From: a bacterium
GTDB taxonomy: Bacteria > Planctomycetota > B15-G4
Direction of reading: 5' to 3'
Assembly: GCA_030428785.1 (NCBI GenBank)
Contig: JAUIEF010000012.1
Location: 1-59,503 of the forward strand
Length of the DNA: 59,503 bases
The notes below the pieces were generated by a model. It worked only from the letters and a program-made list of their open reading frames with translations, made no database searches and was not told where the DNA came from. The translations under genes and the position numbers were made by a program. This document shows positions 18,999-27,046 of this stretch, in pieces. Each line of letters starts with the position of its first letter. Within the stretch, counting starts at the first letter, position 1.

Positions 18999-19064
18999 GG
19001 CGCGCAGCGTACCCGACGGGCGCGGCGCCACCGACGTCCCGCGCCGCCCGGCGCGAGCCGCCGC

Positions 19065-20522
19065 CTAGAACTTCGCGCTGCGCAGGCTCAGCAGGAACTC
19101 GACGTTCGTCGCGGTCTTCTTCATGCGGCGCAGGAGGTTCTCCATCGCGTCGACCGGGGTGAGGTCGGCGAGCGCCGTGCGGAGCAGCGTGACGAACTCC
19201 GCCTCCTGCGGGTCGAAGAGCAGGTTCTCCATGCGCGTGCCCGACTTGTGCACGTCGATGGCGGGCCAGATGCGCTGCTCGGAGATCGCGCGGCTCAGCA
19301 CGATCTCCATGTTGCCGGTGCCCTTGAACTCCTCGAAGATGACCTCGTCCATGCGCGAGTTCGTCTCGATGAGCGCGGTCGCGAGGATCGTGAGCGAGCC
19401 GCCGTCCTCGATGTTGCGCGCCGCGCCGAAGAGCCGCTTGGGCTTCTGGAGCGCCTTGGACTCGATGCCGCCCGACAGGATGCGGCCCGACGTGCGCGCC
19501 GCCGCGTTGAACGCGCGCCCGAGCCGCGTGATCGAGTCGATGAGCAGCACGACGTCGTAGCCCGACTCGACGAGGCTGCGCGCGCGCTCGTCGACGCGCT
19601 CCGCCACGGCCACGTGCCGCTGCGGCGGCTCGTCGAAGGTGCTCGCGATGACCTCGCCGCGCACCGTCCGCATCATGTCCGTGACCTCCTCGGGACGCTC
19701 GTCCACGAGGAAGACCAGCAGGTGCGTTTCCGGGTAGTTCGTCGTGATCGCGTTCGCGAGCGCCTTGAGCATCATCGTCTTGCCGGAGCGCGGCGGCGAC
19801 ACGATGAGGCCGCGCTGCCCGAAGCCGATGGGCGCCACGAGGTCGACGATGCGCGCGCTGAAGTCCCGCGCGTCGTCCGTCTCGAGCAGGATGCGCTTGT
19901 CCGGGAAGACCGGCGTCATCTCCTCGAAGGGCGTGATGGTCTTCGCGTGCTCCGGGTCCTTCCCGTTGATCTCGAGGATCTCCTCGATCGCGAAGTACTT
20001 GTCCTTGCGACGCCCGCGCTTGATGCGGCCCTTGACGTGCATCCCCGCGTGCAGCCCGAACTCCTTGACGAGCGCGGGCGAGACGTAGAGGTCGTCCGGC
20101 GACGGGAGGAAGGTGTTGCGCGCGGACCGCAGGAAGCCGTAGCCGTCCGGCATGAGCTCGATCTGGCCCTCGCCGACGATGCGCAGCTCGAGCTTGTCCG
20201 AGTTGCGCATGAGGAGCACGAGCAACTTGCTGCGGTCGATGCCCTCGTGGCAGTCGATGCCGTAGCCGCGCAGCCGCGTGACGAGTTCCGGCACCGGAAG
20301 CGCCGCGAGCTCCGAGAGGTCGGCGGGGTCGGGGTGGTCCTTCATGCCCGGCAACGCGGGCGCCTTCTTCACGTACCGCGGGCGCGCGGCCGGCTCGACG
20401 AGGTCGTCCGTCTCGCCCTCCGTCTCGGCGAGGGCGTCCTGCGGGATCTCGGAGACGTCCTCGACGCGCAGCACGTCGGGCTCCTCGCGGTCACGGGTGC
20501 GGTTCTTGGAGGGCCTGGCCAT
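19065..20522 (-). CDS. rho: Transcription termination factor Rho
   Basis: A 485-residue hexameric RNA helicase that ends transcription. The N-terminus holds a charged extension of about 60 residues, then the Rho N-domain (LPVPELVTRLRGYGID) and the cold-shock-like RNA-binding domain (GYGFLRS, then DDLYVSPALVKEFGLHAGM). The ATPase domain has Walker A SPPRSGKT near residue 245, LVDERPEEVTDM, and the Q/R-loop region typical of Rho. The extension is common in GC-rich bacteria. A pyrimidine-rich leader precedes the start, suggesting self-attenuation. It lies downstream of coaE. Confidence 0.97.
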   Translation of the reverse strand: MARPSKNRTRDREEPDVLRVEDVSEIPQDALAETEGETDDLVEPAARPRYVKKAPALPGMKDHPDPADLSELAALPVPELVTRLRGYGIDCHEGIDRSKLLVLLMRNSDKLELRIVGEGQIELMPDGYGFLRSARNTFLPSPDDLYVSPALVKEFGLHAGMHVKGRIKRGRRKDKYFAIEEILEINGKDPEHAKTITPFEEMTPVFPDKRILLETDDARDFSARIVDLVAPIGFGQRGLIVSPPRSGKTMMLKALANAITTNYPETHLLVFLVDERPEEVTDMMRTVRGEVIASTFDEPPQRHVAVAERVDERARSLVESGYDVVLLIDSITRLGRAFNAAARTSGRILSGGIESKALQKPKRLFGAARNIEDGGSLTILATALIETNSRMDEVIFEEFKGTGNMEIVLSRAISEQRIWPAIDVHKSGTRMENLLFDPQEAEFVTLLRTALADLTPVDAMENLLRRMKKTATNVEFLLSLRSAKF

Positions 20523-20592
20523 GGAGGAGGCGTGCGGAGGGAGGGGGCCGGGGCGACCGGGAAGAGGAGGAACGCCGGGCGAGGAAGAGGTG
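20523..20592 (-). promoter_or_regulatory. Pyrimidine-rich leader of rho
   Basis: Read on the minus strand, the roughly 70 bases before the rho start are mostly C and T, with repeated CCTCCT and CCCTCC runs. Rho binds C-rich, G-poor RNA (rut sites), and rho genes in other bacteria are attenuated by Rho itself in their leader. This would suit autoregulation. It is inference from composition. Confidence 0.4.
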
Positions 20593-20658
20593 TCCGTGGG
20601 GCTCCGGAGGGCTGCTTGCCCATGCTCCCCGGGAGGCCCGGCGCTCGCCGCGCGTGGG

Positions 20659-21246
20659 TCAGATCGGGACGCCGAGCTCGCCGAGCAGGGCGTCGACCCG
20701 GCGCCCAAGATCCTCGATATCCCCGTTGTTTTCCAGCACGTGGTCCGCGGCCGCCCGCTTTTCGGCGAGCGCCGCCTGCCGCGCCTCGCGCCGGGCGCGC
20801 TCGTCCGGGGCCCAGTCGCGGTCGGCCGCCCGGGCGTCCCGGACCGCCGCCGTCGTCTCGAGGAAGACCCAGTGCGTGACCCGGTCCGCGAGCGGCGAGT
20901 CGAGCAGCAGCGGCACGTCGAGGACCACCGGGCGGTCGCCGGCGGCGTCGAGCTCGGCCGCGATCCGCTCCCGCACGGCCGGGTGGACGAGGGCGTTGAG
21001 GTCGGCCGTGGCCGCGTCGCTCGAGAAGGCCCGATCGGCCAGGAGTGCCCGATCCAGGCGTCCCTCGGCGTCCAGGACGTCCGCGCCGAAGCGCTCCGCG
21101 AGCGCCGCGAGGACCTCCGGCTCCGCCACGACCTCCCGGGCCAGGGCGTCGGCGTCCACCGGGACGACCCCCCGGCGGGCCATGAGGCGCGCGACCGTGG
21201 ACTTGCCACTCGCCACCCCGCCGAGCAATCCGATGACGACGCCCAT
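20659..21246 (-). CDS. coaE: Dephospho-CoA kinase
   Basis: A 195-residue kinase that phosphorylates dephospho-CoA in the last step of coenzyme A synthesis, in the cytoplasm. The P-loop GGVASGKST lies at residues 9-17, followed by DADALAREVV, LVHPAVRERI and PLLLDSPLADRVTHWVFLETTAAVRDARAADRD-type motifs of CoaE. Length is normal. A TACGCT element ends 10 bases before the ATG (21257-21262), so the leader would be very short. rho follows 136 bases downstream on the same strand. Confidence 0.95.
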   Translation of the reverse strand: MGVVIGLLGGVASGKSTVARLMARRGVVPVDADALAREVVAEPEVLAALAERFGADVLDAEGRLDRALLADRAFSSDAATADLNALVHPAVRERIAAELDAAGDRPVVLDVPLLLDSPLADRVTHWVFLETTAAVRDARAADRDWAPDERARREARQAALAEKRAAADHVLENNGDIEDLGRRVDALLGELGVPI

Positions 21247-21316
21247 GAGGCCCGCCAGCGTAGTCGCCCCCGGCCCCGCGGGCCACGGGAGGCCCGCTCC
21301 GGCCTCTCCGGCCGCG

Positions 21317-21345
21317 TTGCCGCCTCGGCGGGCCCCGCCTATAAT
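21317..21345 (+). promoter_or_regulatory. Strong sigma-70-type promoter
   Basis: TTGCCG (21317-21322) and a perfect TATAAT (21340-21345) are separated by exactly 17 bases. It faces the membrane coiled-coil gene starting at 21446, whose operon continues with comB and tatC, giving a leader of about 95 bases. It is the closest match to the bacterial housekeeping consensus in the window. Confidence 0.8.
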
Positions 21346-21445
21346 CCGCGCCCACCGGTGCCCCGACCGGACGGGCTCCTTCCTTATGATCCGGCCCCGC
21401 CGACAGCCTCCGGCGACGGACTCCCACGCAACAAGACGAGGACAC

Positions 21446-22690
21446 GTGACCAAGCCCACCCCGACCTCCCGGCGCCAGGCCGGCGCCGTGAACACGAACT
21501 GGCTCATCGTCATCATGATCCTGTGGCTGGGGACGCTGTACCTGCTGTACGTCACCAACGACAGCATCGCGACGGCGGACCAGCGCACCCAGGCCGCGCT
21601 CCAGGAGCGCGCCGAGTGGGAGACCCGCTGGGACAGCCTCAACGAGCAGTTCACCAACGTGTCGAAGGTGGCCGGCTTCACGGACGGCACCCCGAACGCC
21701 AAGTCCGACGTGACCGCCATGCGGACGCAGCTCGACACGGTGAAGGGCAGCCTCGGTGCGACGCTGGGCGAGGCGAACGTCACGCTCGACGGCGCCGTGA
21801 CCAAGCTCCTCGCCGAGGTCCAGGCCGCCCGCGCCGCCGTGTCCTCCGCGAAGGCCGACTTCGAGAAGGAGCGCGCCGCGCGCCAGGCCGCCGAGTCGCG
21901 GACCTCGCAGATCGAGAGCAACTACAAGAGCCAGGTCGACTCGCTGAGCGCGCAGCTCGCCGACGCGCAGGACGCGGCGTCGCGGCAGGCGGACAACGAC
22001 CAGGGCCGCATCGACGACATCACCGACGAGAACACGCGCCTCGACGCCGACAAGCGCTCCGCCGAGCGCGCGCTGGCCGACGCCGAGGAGGAGATGCGCC
22101 GCGCGACCGCGAACTACGAGGCGCTCATCGCGTCGCTCGCCGACCACCGCCAGCCCATCGAGCCGGAGCAGCCGGACGGCGAGCTCATCTCCGTGAGCGA
22201 CACGGGCGACGTGGCGTGGATCGACGTCGGCGGCCGTGACGGCCTCAAGGCGGGCACGCGCTTCGAGCTGCTGCGCCGCGGCAAGAGCGGCCAGCTCGTG
22301 AGCCGCGGCAAGGTCGAGGTGCGCTCGGTCTCCTCCGACACGGCCATGGTCGGCCTGCTCGGCGAGCCCAACGCCTTCGACCCGATCCTGCCGGGCGACC
22401 TCATCCGCAACCCGCACTTCTCTCGCAACCGCACCCTGCACTTCTTCCTGCTCGGCGACTTCCCGCTCACCATGAGCAAGGAGTTCGCGACGCAGCGTCT
22501 CGAGGAGCTGGGCGCCGAGGTCGACGGCGCGGTGAGCCCGACGACGGACGTGCTCGTCGTGGGCGAGAAGAGCCTCGCCGCCGGCGAGGACGCGCCCGAC
22601 CTCGTCGACACCGACGAGTACCGGCGCGCCGAGCAGCTCGGCATCCGCATCATCCGGCTGCCCGAGCTCGAGGCCTTCCTGCGCTACTGA
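21446..22690 (+). CDS. Membrane-anchored coiled-coil protein with a BRCT-like C-terminus
   Basis: A 414-residue protein: a transmembrane helix near the start (about 17-37, NWLIVIMILWLGTLYLLYV), a coiled coil (about 45-235), a beta-rich segment (245-322, VAWIDVGGRDGLKAGTRFELLRRG, ending DPILPGDLIRNP) resembling domains of envelope assembly proteins such as FlgT, then 87 residues (328-414) that look like a BRCT domain (FFLLGDFPLTMSKEFATQRL, TTDVLVVGEK, a final RIIRLPELEAFL). The GTG at 21446 is preferred because CGAGGAC precedes it; an ATG at 21386 is the alternative. It heads the comB-tatC run. Confidence 0.75.
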   Translation: MTKPTPTSRRQAGAVNTNWLIVIMILWLGTLYLLYVTNDSIATADQRTQAALQERAEWETRWDSLNEQFTNVSKVAGFTDGTPNAKSDVTAMRTQLDTVKGSLGATLGEANVTLDGAVTKLLAEVQAARAAVSSAKADFEKERAARQAAESRTSQIESNYKSQVDSLSAQLADAQDAASRQADNDQGRIDDITDENTRLDADKRSAERALADAEEEMRRATANYEALIASLADHRQPIEPEQPDGELISVSDTGDVAWIDVGGRDGLKAGTRFELLRRGKSGQLVSRGKVEVRSVSSDTAMVGLLGEPNAFDPILPGDLIRNPHFSRNRTLHFFLLGDFPLTMSKEFATQRLEELGAEVDGAVSPTTDVLVVGEKSLAAGEDAPDLVDTDEYRRAEQLGIRIIRLPELEAFLRY

Positions 22691-22723
22691 GCCGGGCGCC
22701 CGCCCGGCACGCGACGACCGACC

Positions 22724-23443
22724 GTGCGCGTCGACGTCGCCCTCGAGCAGCTCCTGGTCCCCGGGGACCTCGGTGACGGCACGGCCGTCGTCGTGCTGGA
22801 CGTGGTCCGCGCGACGACGGTGCTCGTGACGGCGCTCGCCGCCGGCGCGCGGGGCGTGACGACCGTCGGCGGCGTCGACGAGGCGCGGGCGCTCGCGGCC
22901 CGGACCGGCGCGCTCCTCGTGGGGGAGCGGGGCGGCCTGCCGCCCGAGGGCTTCGACCTCGGCAACAGCCCGTGCGACTTCACGGCGTCGGTCTGCGAGG
23001 GCCGGGACGTCGTGCTCACGACGACGAACGGCACGCGCGCGGTCGAGCGCTGCGCCGCCGCCGGCCGGGTGCTCGCGGGCGCGCTCGTCAACGCGGAGGC
23101 GACGGCCCGCGCGCTCGTCGACGGCGGCGCCGAGGACGTGCTCCTCGTGTGCGCGGGGAGCGGCGGGCGGGTCGCGGCGGACGACGTCGCGGCGGCGGGC
23201 TGCCTCGCCGGGAGCCTCGCGCTGCTCGGCGGCGCGGAGCCGGGCGACGGCGCGCGCGTCGCGGCGGCGCTCTTCGATGCGTGGAAGCACGACCTCCGGG
23301 GTCTGTTGCGGCGCAGCCTCTCGGGCCGCAAGCTGTCGGACGTGGGCCTCGGCACAGACCTCGACGACTGCGCGCGCGTGGACGCCGTCCCGACGGCGGC
23401 CGAGCGCGGTGACGACGGCGTGTTCCGCGAGGTGACGGCGTGA
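22724..23443 (+). CDS. comB: ComB-family 2-phosphosulfolactate phosphatase
   Basis: A 239-residue protein of the ComB family, which hydrolyses 2-phosphosulfolactate to sulfolactate in coenzyme M synthesis. Family signatures are present: VVVLDVVRATT, VGERGG, DLGNSPCDF and LTTTNGTRAVERC. Many bacteria that make no coenzyme M carry ComB homologues, and no other coenzyme M gene is visible here, so the true substrate is open. The GTG start lies 33 bases after the upstream stop, and its end overlaps tatC by 4 bases. Confidence 0.85.
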   Translation: MRVDVALEQLLVPGDLGDGTAVVVLDVVRATTVLVTALAAGARGVTTVGGVDEARALAARTGALLVGERGGLPPEGFDLGNSPCDFTASVCEGRDVVLTTTNGTRAVERCAAAGRVLAGALVNAEATARALVDGGAEDVLLVCAGSGGRVAADDVAAAGCLAGSLALLGGAEPGDGARVAAALFDAWKHDLRGLLRRSLSGRKLSDVGLGTDLDDCARVDAVPTAAERGDDGVFREVTA

Positions 23444-24297
23444 CGGGCGACGTCCGCGACGAGCCGGCTGCGGGCGGCGCGCCCTCCGGCGCACGGCACC
23501 CCGGCGGCGACGGCGACCCGGACCACGCGCGCCTCGAGGCGTCGCGCATGCCGCTCCGCGCGCACCTCGAGGAGCTGCGGCGCTGCCTCATCCGCTCGTT
23601 CATCGCCTTCGTCGTCCTCTTCTTCGTGGGCTTCTACCTCAAGGACGAGCTCATCCGCTTCGTGATGCTGCCCTACGAGTGGGCGCGGCAGCGCATCGTC
23701 GAGAACGGCGACCCGGACCCGGGCAAGCTCGTGTTCATCCGGCCGGCGGAGGCGTTCATCTTCGCGATGAAGGTCGCGGGCTCGTTCGCGCTGCTCGGCG
23801 GCGCGCCGGTCTTCCTGCGCGAGGTGTGGAGCTTCGTCGCCGCCGGCCTGCTCGAGCGCGAGCGCAAGGCGGTCTACAAGGCGTTCCCGTTCGCGGTGGG
23901 GCTCTTCCTGCTCGGGCTCGTGTTCGGCTTCACGGTCCTGCTGCAGCTCGCCTACCCGATCCTGCTCACGTTCCTCCAGGAGGACGTGGCCGGCGCGAGC
24001 ATCACGCTCTCCGAGTACTTCGCGAGCCTGCGCTCGCTCACGCTGCTCATGGGCCTCGTGTTCGAGCTGCCCATCCTCATGTGGCTGCTCGTCCGCGCGG
24101 GCATGATGCAGTACGCGACGCTCGCCTCGAACCGCCGCATGGCCCTCGTGCTCACGCTCGTCTTCGCGGCGATCATGACGCCGCCCGACGTCGTGACGCA
24201 GGTGCTCGTGGCCATCCCCATGGCGGTGCTCTACGAGCTCGGCCTGCTGCTCGCCCGTCGGGCCGAGAAGCAGCGCATCGCCTCGACGGGCGTGTAG
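23440..24297 (+). CDS. tatC: Twin-arginine translocase subunit TatC
   Basis: A 285-residue inner-membrane protein, the receptor of the Tat system that exports folded proteins. After a hydrophilic extension of about 38 residues, MPLRAHLEELRRCLIRSFI is the family N-terminus; FIRPAEAFIFAMKVA and FGLVFELPI-like (GLVFELPILMWLL) segments and six transmembrane helices follow. Length is normal. It overlaps comB by 4 bases. No tatA or tatB gene is in the window. Confidence 0.95.
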   Translation: MTGDVRDEPAAGGAPSGARHPGGDGDPDHARLEASRMPLRAHLEELRRCLIRSFIAFVVLFFVGFYLKDELIRFVMLPYEWARQRIVENGDPDPGKLVFIRPAEAFIFAMKVAGSFALLGGAPVFLREVWSFVAAGLLERERKAVYKAFPFAVGLFLLGLVFGFTVLLQLAYPILLTFLQEDVAGASITLSEYFASLRSLTLLMGLVFELPILMWLLVRAGMMQYATLASNRRMALVLTLVFAAIMTPPDVVTQVLVAIPMAVLYELGLLLARRAEKQRIASTGV

Positions 24298-24350
24298 GCC
24301 GCGCGGGCCGGCCGCGCGCCGCCGGGAGCGGCCCGCGCGCCGCGCATCCC

Positions 24351-24380
24351 GTCGACTCGGGTCGACCGCGCGGGTAGGAT
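24351..24380 (+). promoter_or_regulatory. Candidate promoter of ychF
   Basis: GTCGAC (24351-24356) and TAGGAT (24375-24380) are separated by 18 bases. The start codon at 24453 is 72 bases further on. Confidence 0.45.
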
Positions 24381-24452
24381 GCGCCGCCTCCGCCCATCGG
24401 TCGGCAAGACCCGTGTCGGCGGAGCCCTCCCCCCGAGAACACGGAGCGCGCC

Positions 24453-25547
24453 GTGAAGCTGGCCTGCGGCATCGTCGGGCTGCCCAACGTGGGCAAGTCC
24501 ACCCTCTTCAACGCGGTGACCGCCGCGGGCGCCGAGTGCGCGAACTACCCGTTCTGCACCATCGAGCCGAACGTCGGCGTCGTGCCCGTGCCGGACGACC
24601 GCCTCGCGTCCATCAACGAGCGCATCGTGACCCAGGAGGTCATCCCCGCGGTCCTCGAGATCGTCGACATCGCGGGCCTCGTCGCCGGCGCGAGCAAGGG
24701 CGAGGGCCTCGGCAACAAGTTCCTCGGCAACATCCGCGAGACGCAGGCGATCCTGCACGTCGTCCGCTGCTTCGAGGACCCGGACGTCATCCACGTCGCC
24801 GGGCAGGTCGACCCGGTGGGGGACATCGGCGTCATCGAGCTCGAGCTCGCCATGTCCGACCTGGAGATGGTGAACCGCAACATCGAGAAGGTGACCAAGA
24901 AGGCGCGCGGCAACGACGCCGAGGCCAAGGCCGACCTCGCGTGCCTCGAGAAGGCCGCCGCCTGGCTCGACGACGGCAAGTGGCTGCGCACCGCGACGTG
25001 GACCGACGGCGAGCGCGCGATCCTGCGCCGCTACATGCCGCTCACGATGAAGCGCGTGCTCTACGTGTGCAACGTCGCGGAGGACGACCTCGGCGGAGAC
25101 TCGCCGCACGTCGCCGCCGTGCGCGCGCACGCCGAGGCGCAGGGCAGCGAGGTCGTCGTGCTCTGCGCGCAGATCGAGAACGAGCTCGCCGCGATGGACG
25201 CCGCCGACCGCGCCGAGTTCCTCGCCGACCTGGGCCTCGAGCGCTCCGGCCTCGAGCGGCTCGTCGCGAGCGCGTTCCACCTGCTCGGGCTCATGACCTT
25301 CTACACGGCCGGCCCGAAGGAGATCCGCGCCTGGACCATCCACCAGGGCGACAAGGCGCCGACCGCCGCGGGCGTCATCCACACCGACTTCGAGAAGCTC
25401 TTCATCCGCGCGGAGATCTACTCCGTGCGCGACCTCGAGGAGCTCGGCAGCGAGGCGGCCATCCGCACCAAGGGACGCCTGCGCACCGAGGGCCGCGACT
25501 ACGTCATGAAGGACGGCGACGTGGCGCACTTCCTCGTCGGGAAGTAG
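24453..25547 (+). CDS. ychF: YchF-family redox-regulated ATPase
   Basis: A 364-residue Obg-related P-loop protein that binds the ribosome or proteasome-like partners and hydrolyses ATP. The G1 motif GLPNVGKST is at residues 8-16, ANYPFCTIEPN and DIAGLVAGASKGEGLGNKFL are family-specific, and the base-recognition motif is NVAE instead of NKxD, as expected for the ATP preference of YchF. The C-terminus is the TGS domain (TFYTAGPKEIRAWTIHQG, ending VAHFLVGK). Full length; GTG start. Confidence 0.96.
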   Translation: MKLACGIVGLPNVGKSTLFNAVTAAGAECANYPFCTIEPNVGVVPVPDDRLASINERIVTQEVIPAVLEIVDIAGLVAGASKGEGLGNKFLGNIRETQAILHVVRCFEDPDVIHVAGQVDPVGDIGVIELELAMSDLEMVNRNIEKVTKKARGNDAEAKADLACLEKAAAWLDDGKWLRTATWTDGERAILRRYMPLTMKRVLYVCNVAEDDLGGDSPHVAAVRAHAEAQGSEVVVLCAQIENELAAMDAADRAEFLADLGLERSGLERLVASAFHLLGLMTFYTAGPKEIRAWTIHQGDKAPTAAGVIHTDFEKLFIRAEIYSVRDLEELGSEAAIRTKGRLRTEGRDYVMKDGDVAHFLVGK

Positions 25548-25751
25548 TGGGTCGAGGGCCTGGCGCGGCGCCGGCTGGTGGGCGTTCGGCGGAGGGCTCC
25601 GCGACCTGGAGCGGACCGCGGGCGGGCGCGGCGACGCAACGGACGTGACCCGAGCCGGCGCCCGCGGCCGCTCAGGACGCCGCCGGCGGTTCCTGCGCAT
25701 CGGACCCGGTGGAGTGGCGCAGGCAGCACGTCGGTGGGGCGGCGATCGCTC

Positions 25752-25795
25752 GGCTCCGCCGCTCGTGACGAGGTTCAGCCGCCGAGGGCGGAGCC
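25752..25795. terminator. Inverted repeat between convergent genes
   Basis: GGCTCCGCC (25752-25760) and GGCGGAGCC (25787-25795) are perfect 9-base arms around a 26-base loop, between ychF and the convergent secreted-protein gene. No T-tract follows. The rest of the 274-base gap shows no gene. Confidence 0.35.
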
Positions 25796-25821
25796 CGCGG
25801 TCGCCTGCGACGTCGCGGGGA

Positions 25822-26802
25822 CTACGGCACCGTCCCGCGCACGCCGTTCGACAGCGTGAGGCCGTGGATCGACGTGGGGTCCTGGCACACGAACTGCAGC
25901 GTGAGCTCCGTGCCCGGCGGCAGGGCGGGCATCGTCGTCGAGCCGGCGAGCGCGCCCGACGCGTCCGTCCCCGAGAGGAACTGGGCGTTGAACGGGAAGG
26001 CGTGCACCGTGCCGCCGATCGCGACGAAGGGCGTCGGCGCGAGCGCCATCCAGAGCAGCGCGAAGTCGCTCGAGGGGCCGCTCGTGAGCTCGACGCCCAG
26101 CGACGAGCCGGCGGTGAGCGGGCCCGTGCCGACGAGCTGCGGCACGCCGTTCTCCCCGACGCTCCCGCCGCCCAGGTCCGTCCACGGATCGTCCGCCTCG
26201 GTGATGCGCGCGTTGTCGACGCCCATCTCCCAGATGTCGAAGATGTAGAAGAACGTCGGGTTGCCGTAGAAGACCGTGACCTGCGTGACGTCGGTGATGA
26301 CGTTGTTCCACGCGACGTCCGGATCGGGGCAGGTGCCGAAGGTCGCCCAGCCCGCGGGCATCGTCGTCGAGGCGCTGTCCACCGCGAAGTCGAAGCTCTC
26401 GAAGCCCGCGCCCGGCTGCGGCACGAACTCCGTGCCGAGGAAGAACACCGAGCAGCTCCCGCTCGACAGCATGAGCGTGCACTCGCGCATCGCGGGGAAC
26501 TGCGTCGAGAAGGTCTTGAGGTCGACGCCGAAGGACGACACGCCGCGCGCGCGCCAGTCGCCGGTGAACACCGAGTCGCCCGTCGTGCGGAGCAGCGGCG
26601 CGAAGGTGTCCACCGCGCCCGCGAGGAACGCGCCCGGGTTGCCGCCGGTCGGCAGCACGGCGGGCGGCGTGCCGTACGTCCAGCCGCCGAGGTTCACGCC
26701 GCCGTCGAAGGTCGCGACCGTCGTCGTGCCGCCGGCGAAGGCCGCGGAGGCGAGGAGCGCGAGGGCGGCGAGCGTGCGGGCGGAGCGGGCGGTGGGGCGC
26801 AT
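25822..26802 (-). CDS. Secreted protein with shared WxDLGG C-terminal domain
   Basis: A 326-residue protein with a signal peptide (cleavage near AFAGG, residue 24). The N-terminal part (TTTVATFDGGVNLGGWTYG, then VFFLGTEFVPQPGAGFESFDF and VDNARITEAD) looks like a jelly-roll domain of the kind found in proteins reporting a plain structural role; I cannot name it. Residues 207-326 are the C-terminal domain starting WTDLGGG and ending LSNGVRGTVP, shared with proteins encoded at 10496, 33116 and 36608. The ATG at 26802 begins a normal signal peptide. Confidence 0.78.
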   Translation of the reverse strand: MRPTARSARTLAALALLASAAFAGGTTTVATFDGGVNLGGWTYGTPPAVLPTGGNPGAFLAGAVDTFAPLLRTTGDSVFTGDWRARGVSSFGVDLKTFSTQFPAMRECTLMLSSGSCSVFFLGTEFVPQPGAGFESFDFAVDSASTTMPAGWATFGTCPDPDVAWNNVITDVTQVTVFYGNPTFFYIFDIWEMGVDNARITEADDPWTDLGGGSVGENGVPQLVGTGPLTAGSSLGVELTSGPSSDFALLWMALAPTPFVAIGGTVHAFPFNAQFLSGTDASGALAGSTTMPALPPGTELTLQFVCQDPTSIHGLTLSNGVRGTVP

Positions 26803-26855
26803 GGTGTCGGTCCGGGTCGTGGGGCGGCGGGCGCGCGCGGTGCGACGCGGCTCCC

Positions 26856-26884
26856 AGGCTAGCGGGCTCCCCGGATCTGTCCAG
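26856..26884 (-). promoter_or_regulatory. Candidate promoter of the secreted-protein gene
   Basis: On the minus strand CTGGAC (26884-26879) and TAGCCT (26861-26856) are separated by 17 bases, 53 bases before the ATG at 26802. Confidence 0.45.
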
Positions 26885-26987
26885 GTGCGCCGCGCGTCCC
26901 GCCGGGGTCCGCCATCGACGCGCACGCGCGGACGCCGCCGGATCCGCGCGTGCGGATTCGCGGCGGAGCTCCGCGACGCGGTCACGC

Positions 26988-26993
26988 TAGGAT
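26988..26993 (+). promoter_or_regulatory. Candidate -10 element TAGGAT
   Basis: GCTAGGATC lies 53 bases before the ATG at 27047 and matches the TAnnnT element seen elsewhere in the window. Confidence 0.4.
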
Positions 26994-27046
26994 CGTCGCC
27001 CGCCCGCCGCACCACCCGTCCCGCACGCCTCGCCGGAGCAGCTCGC

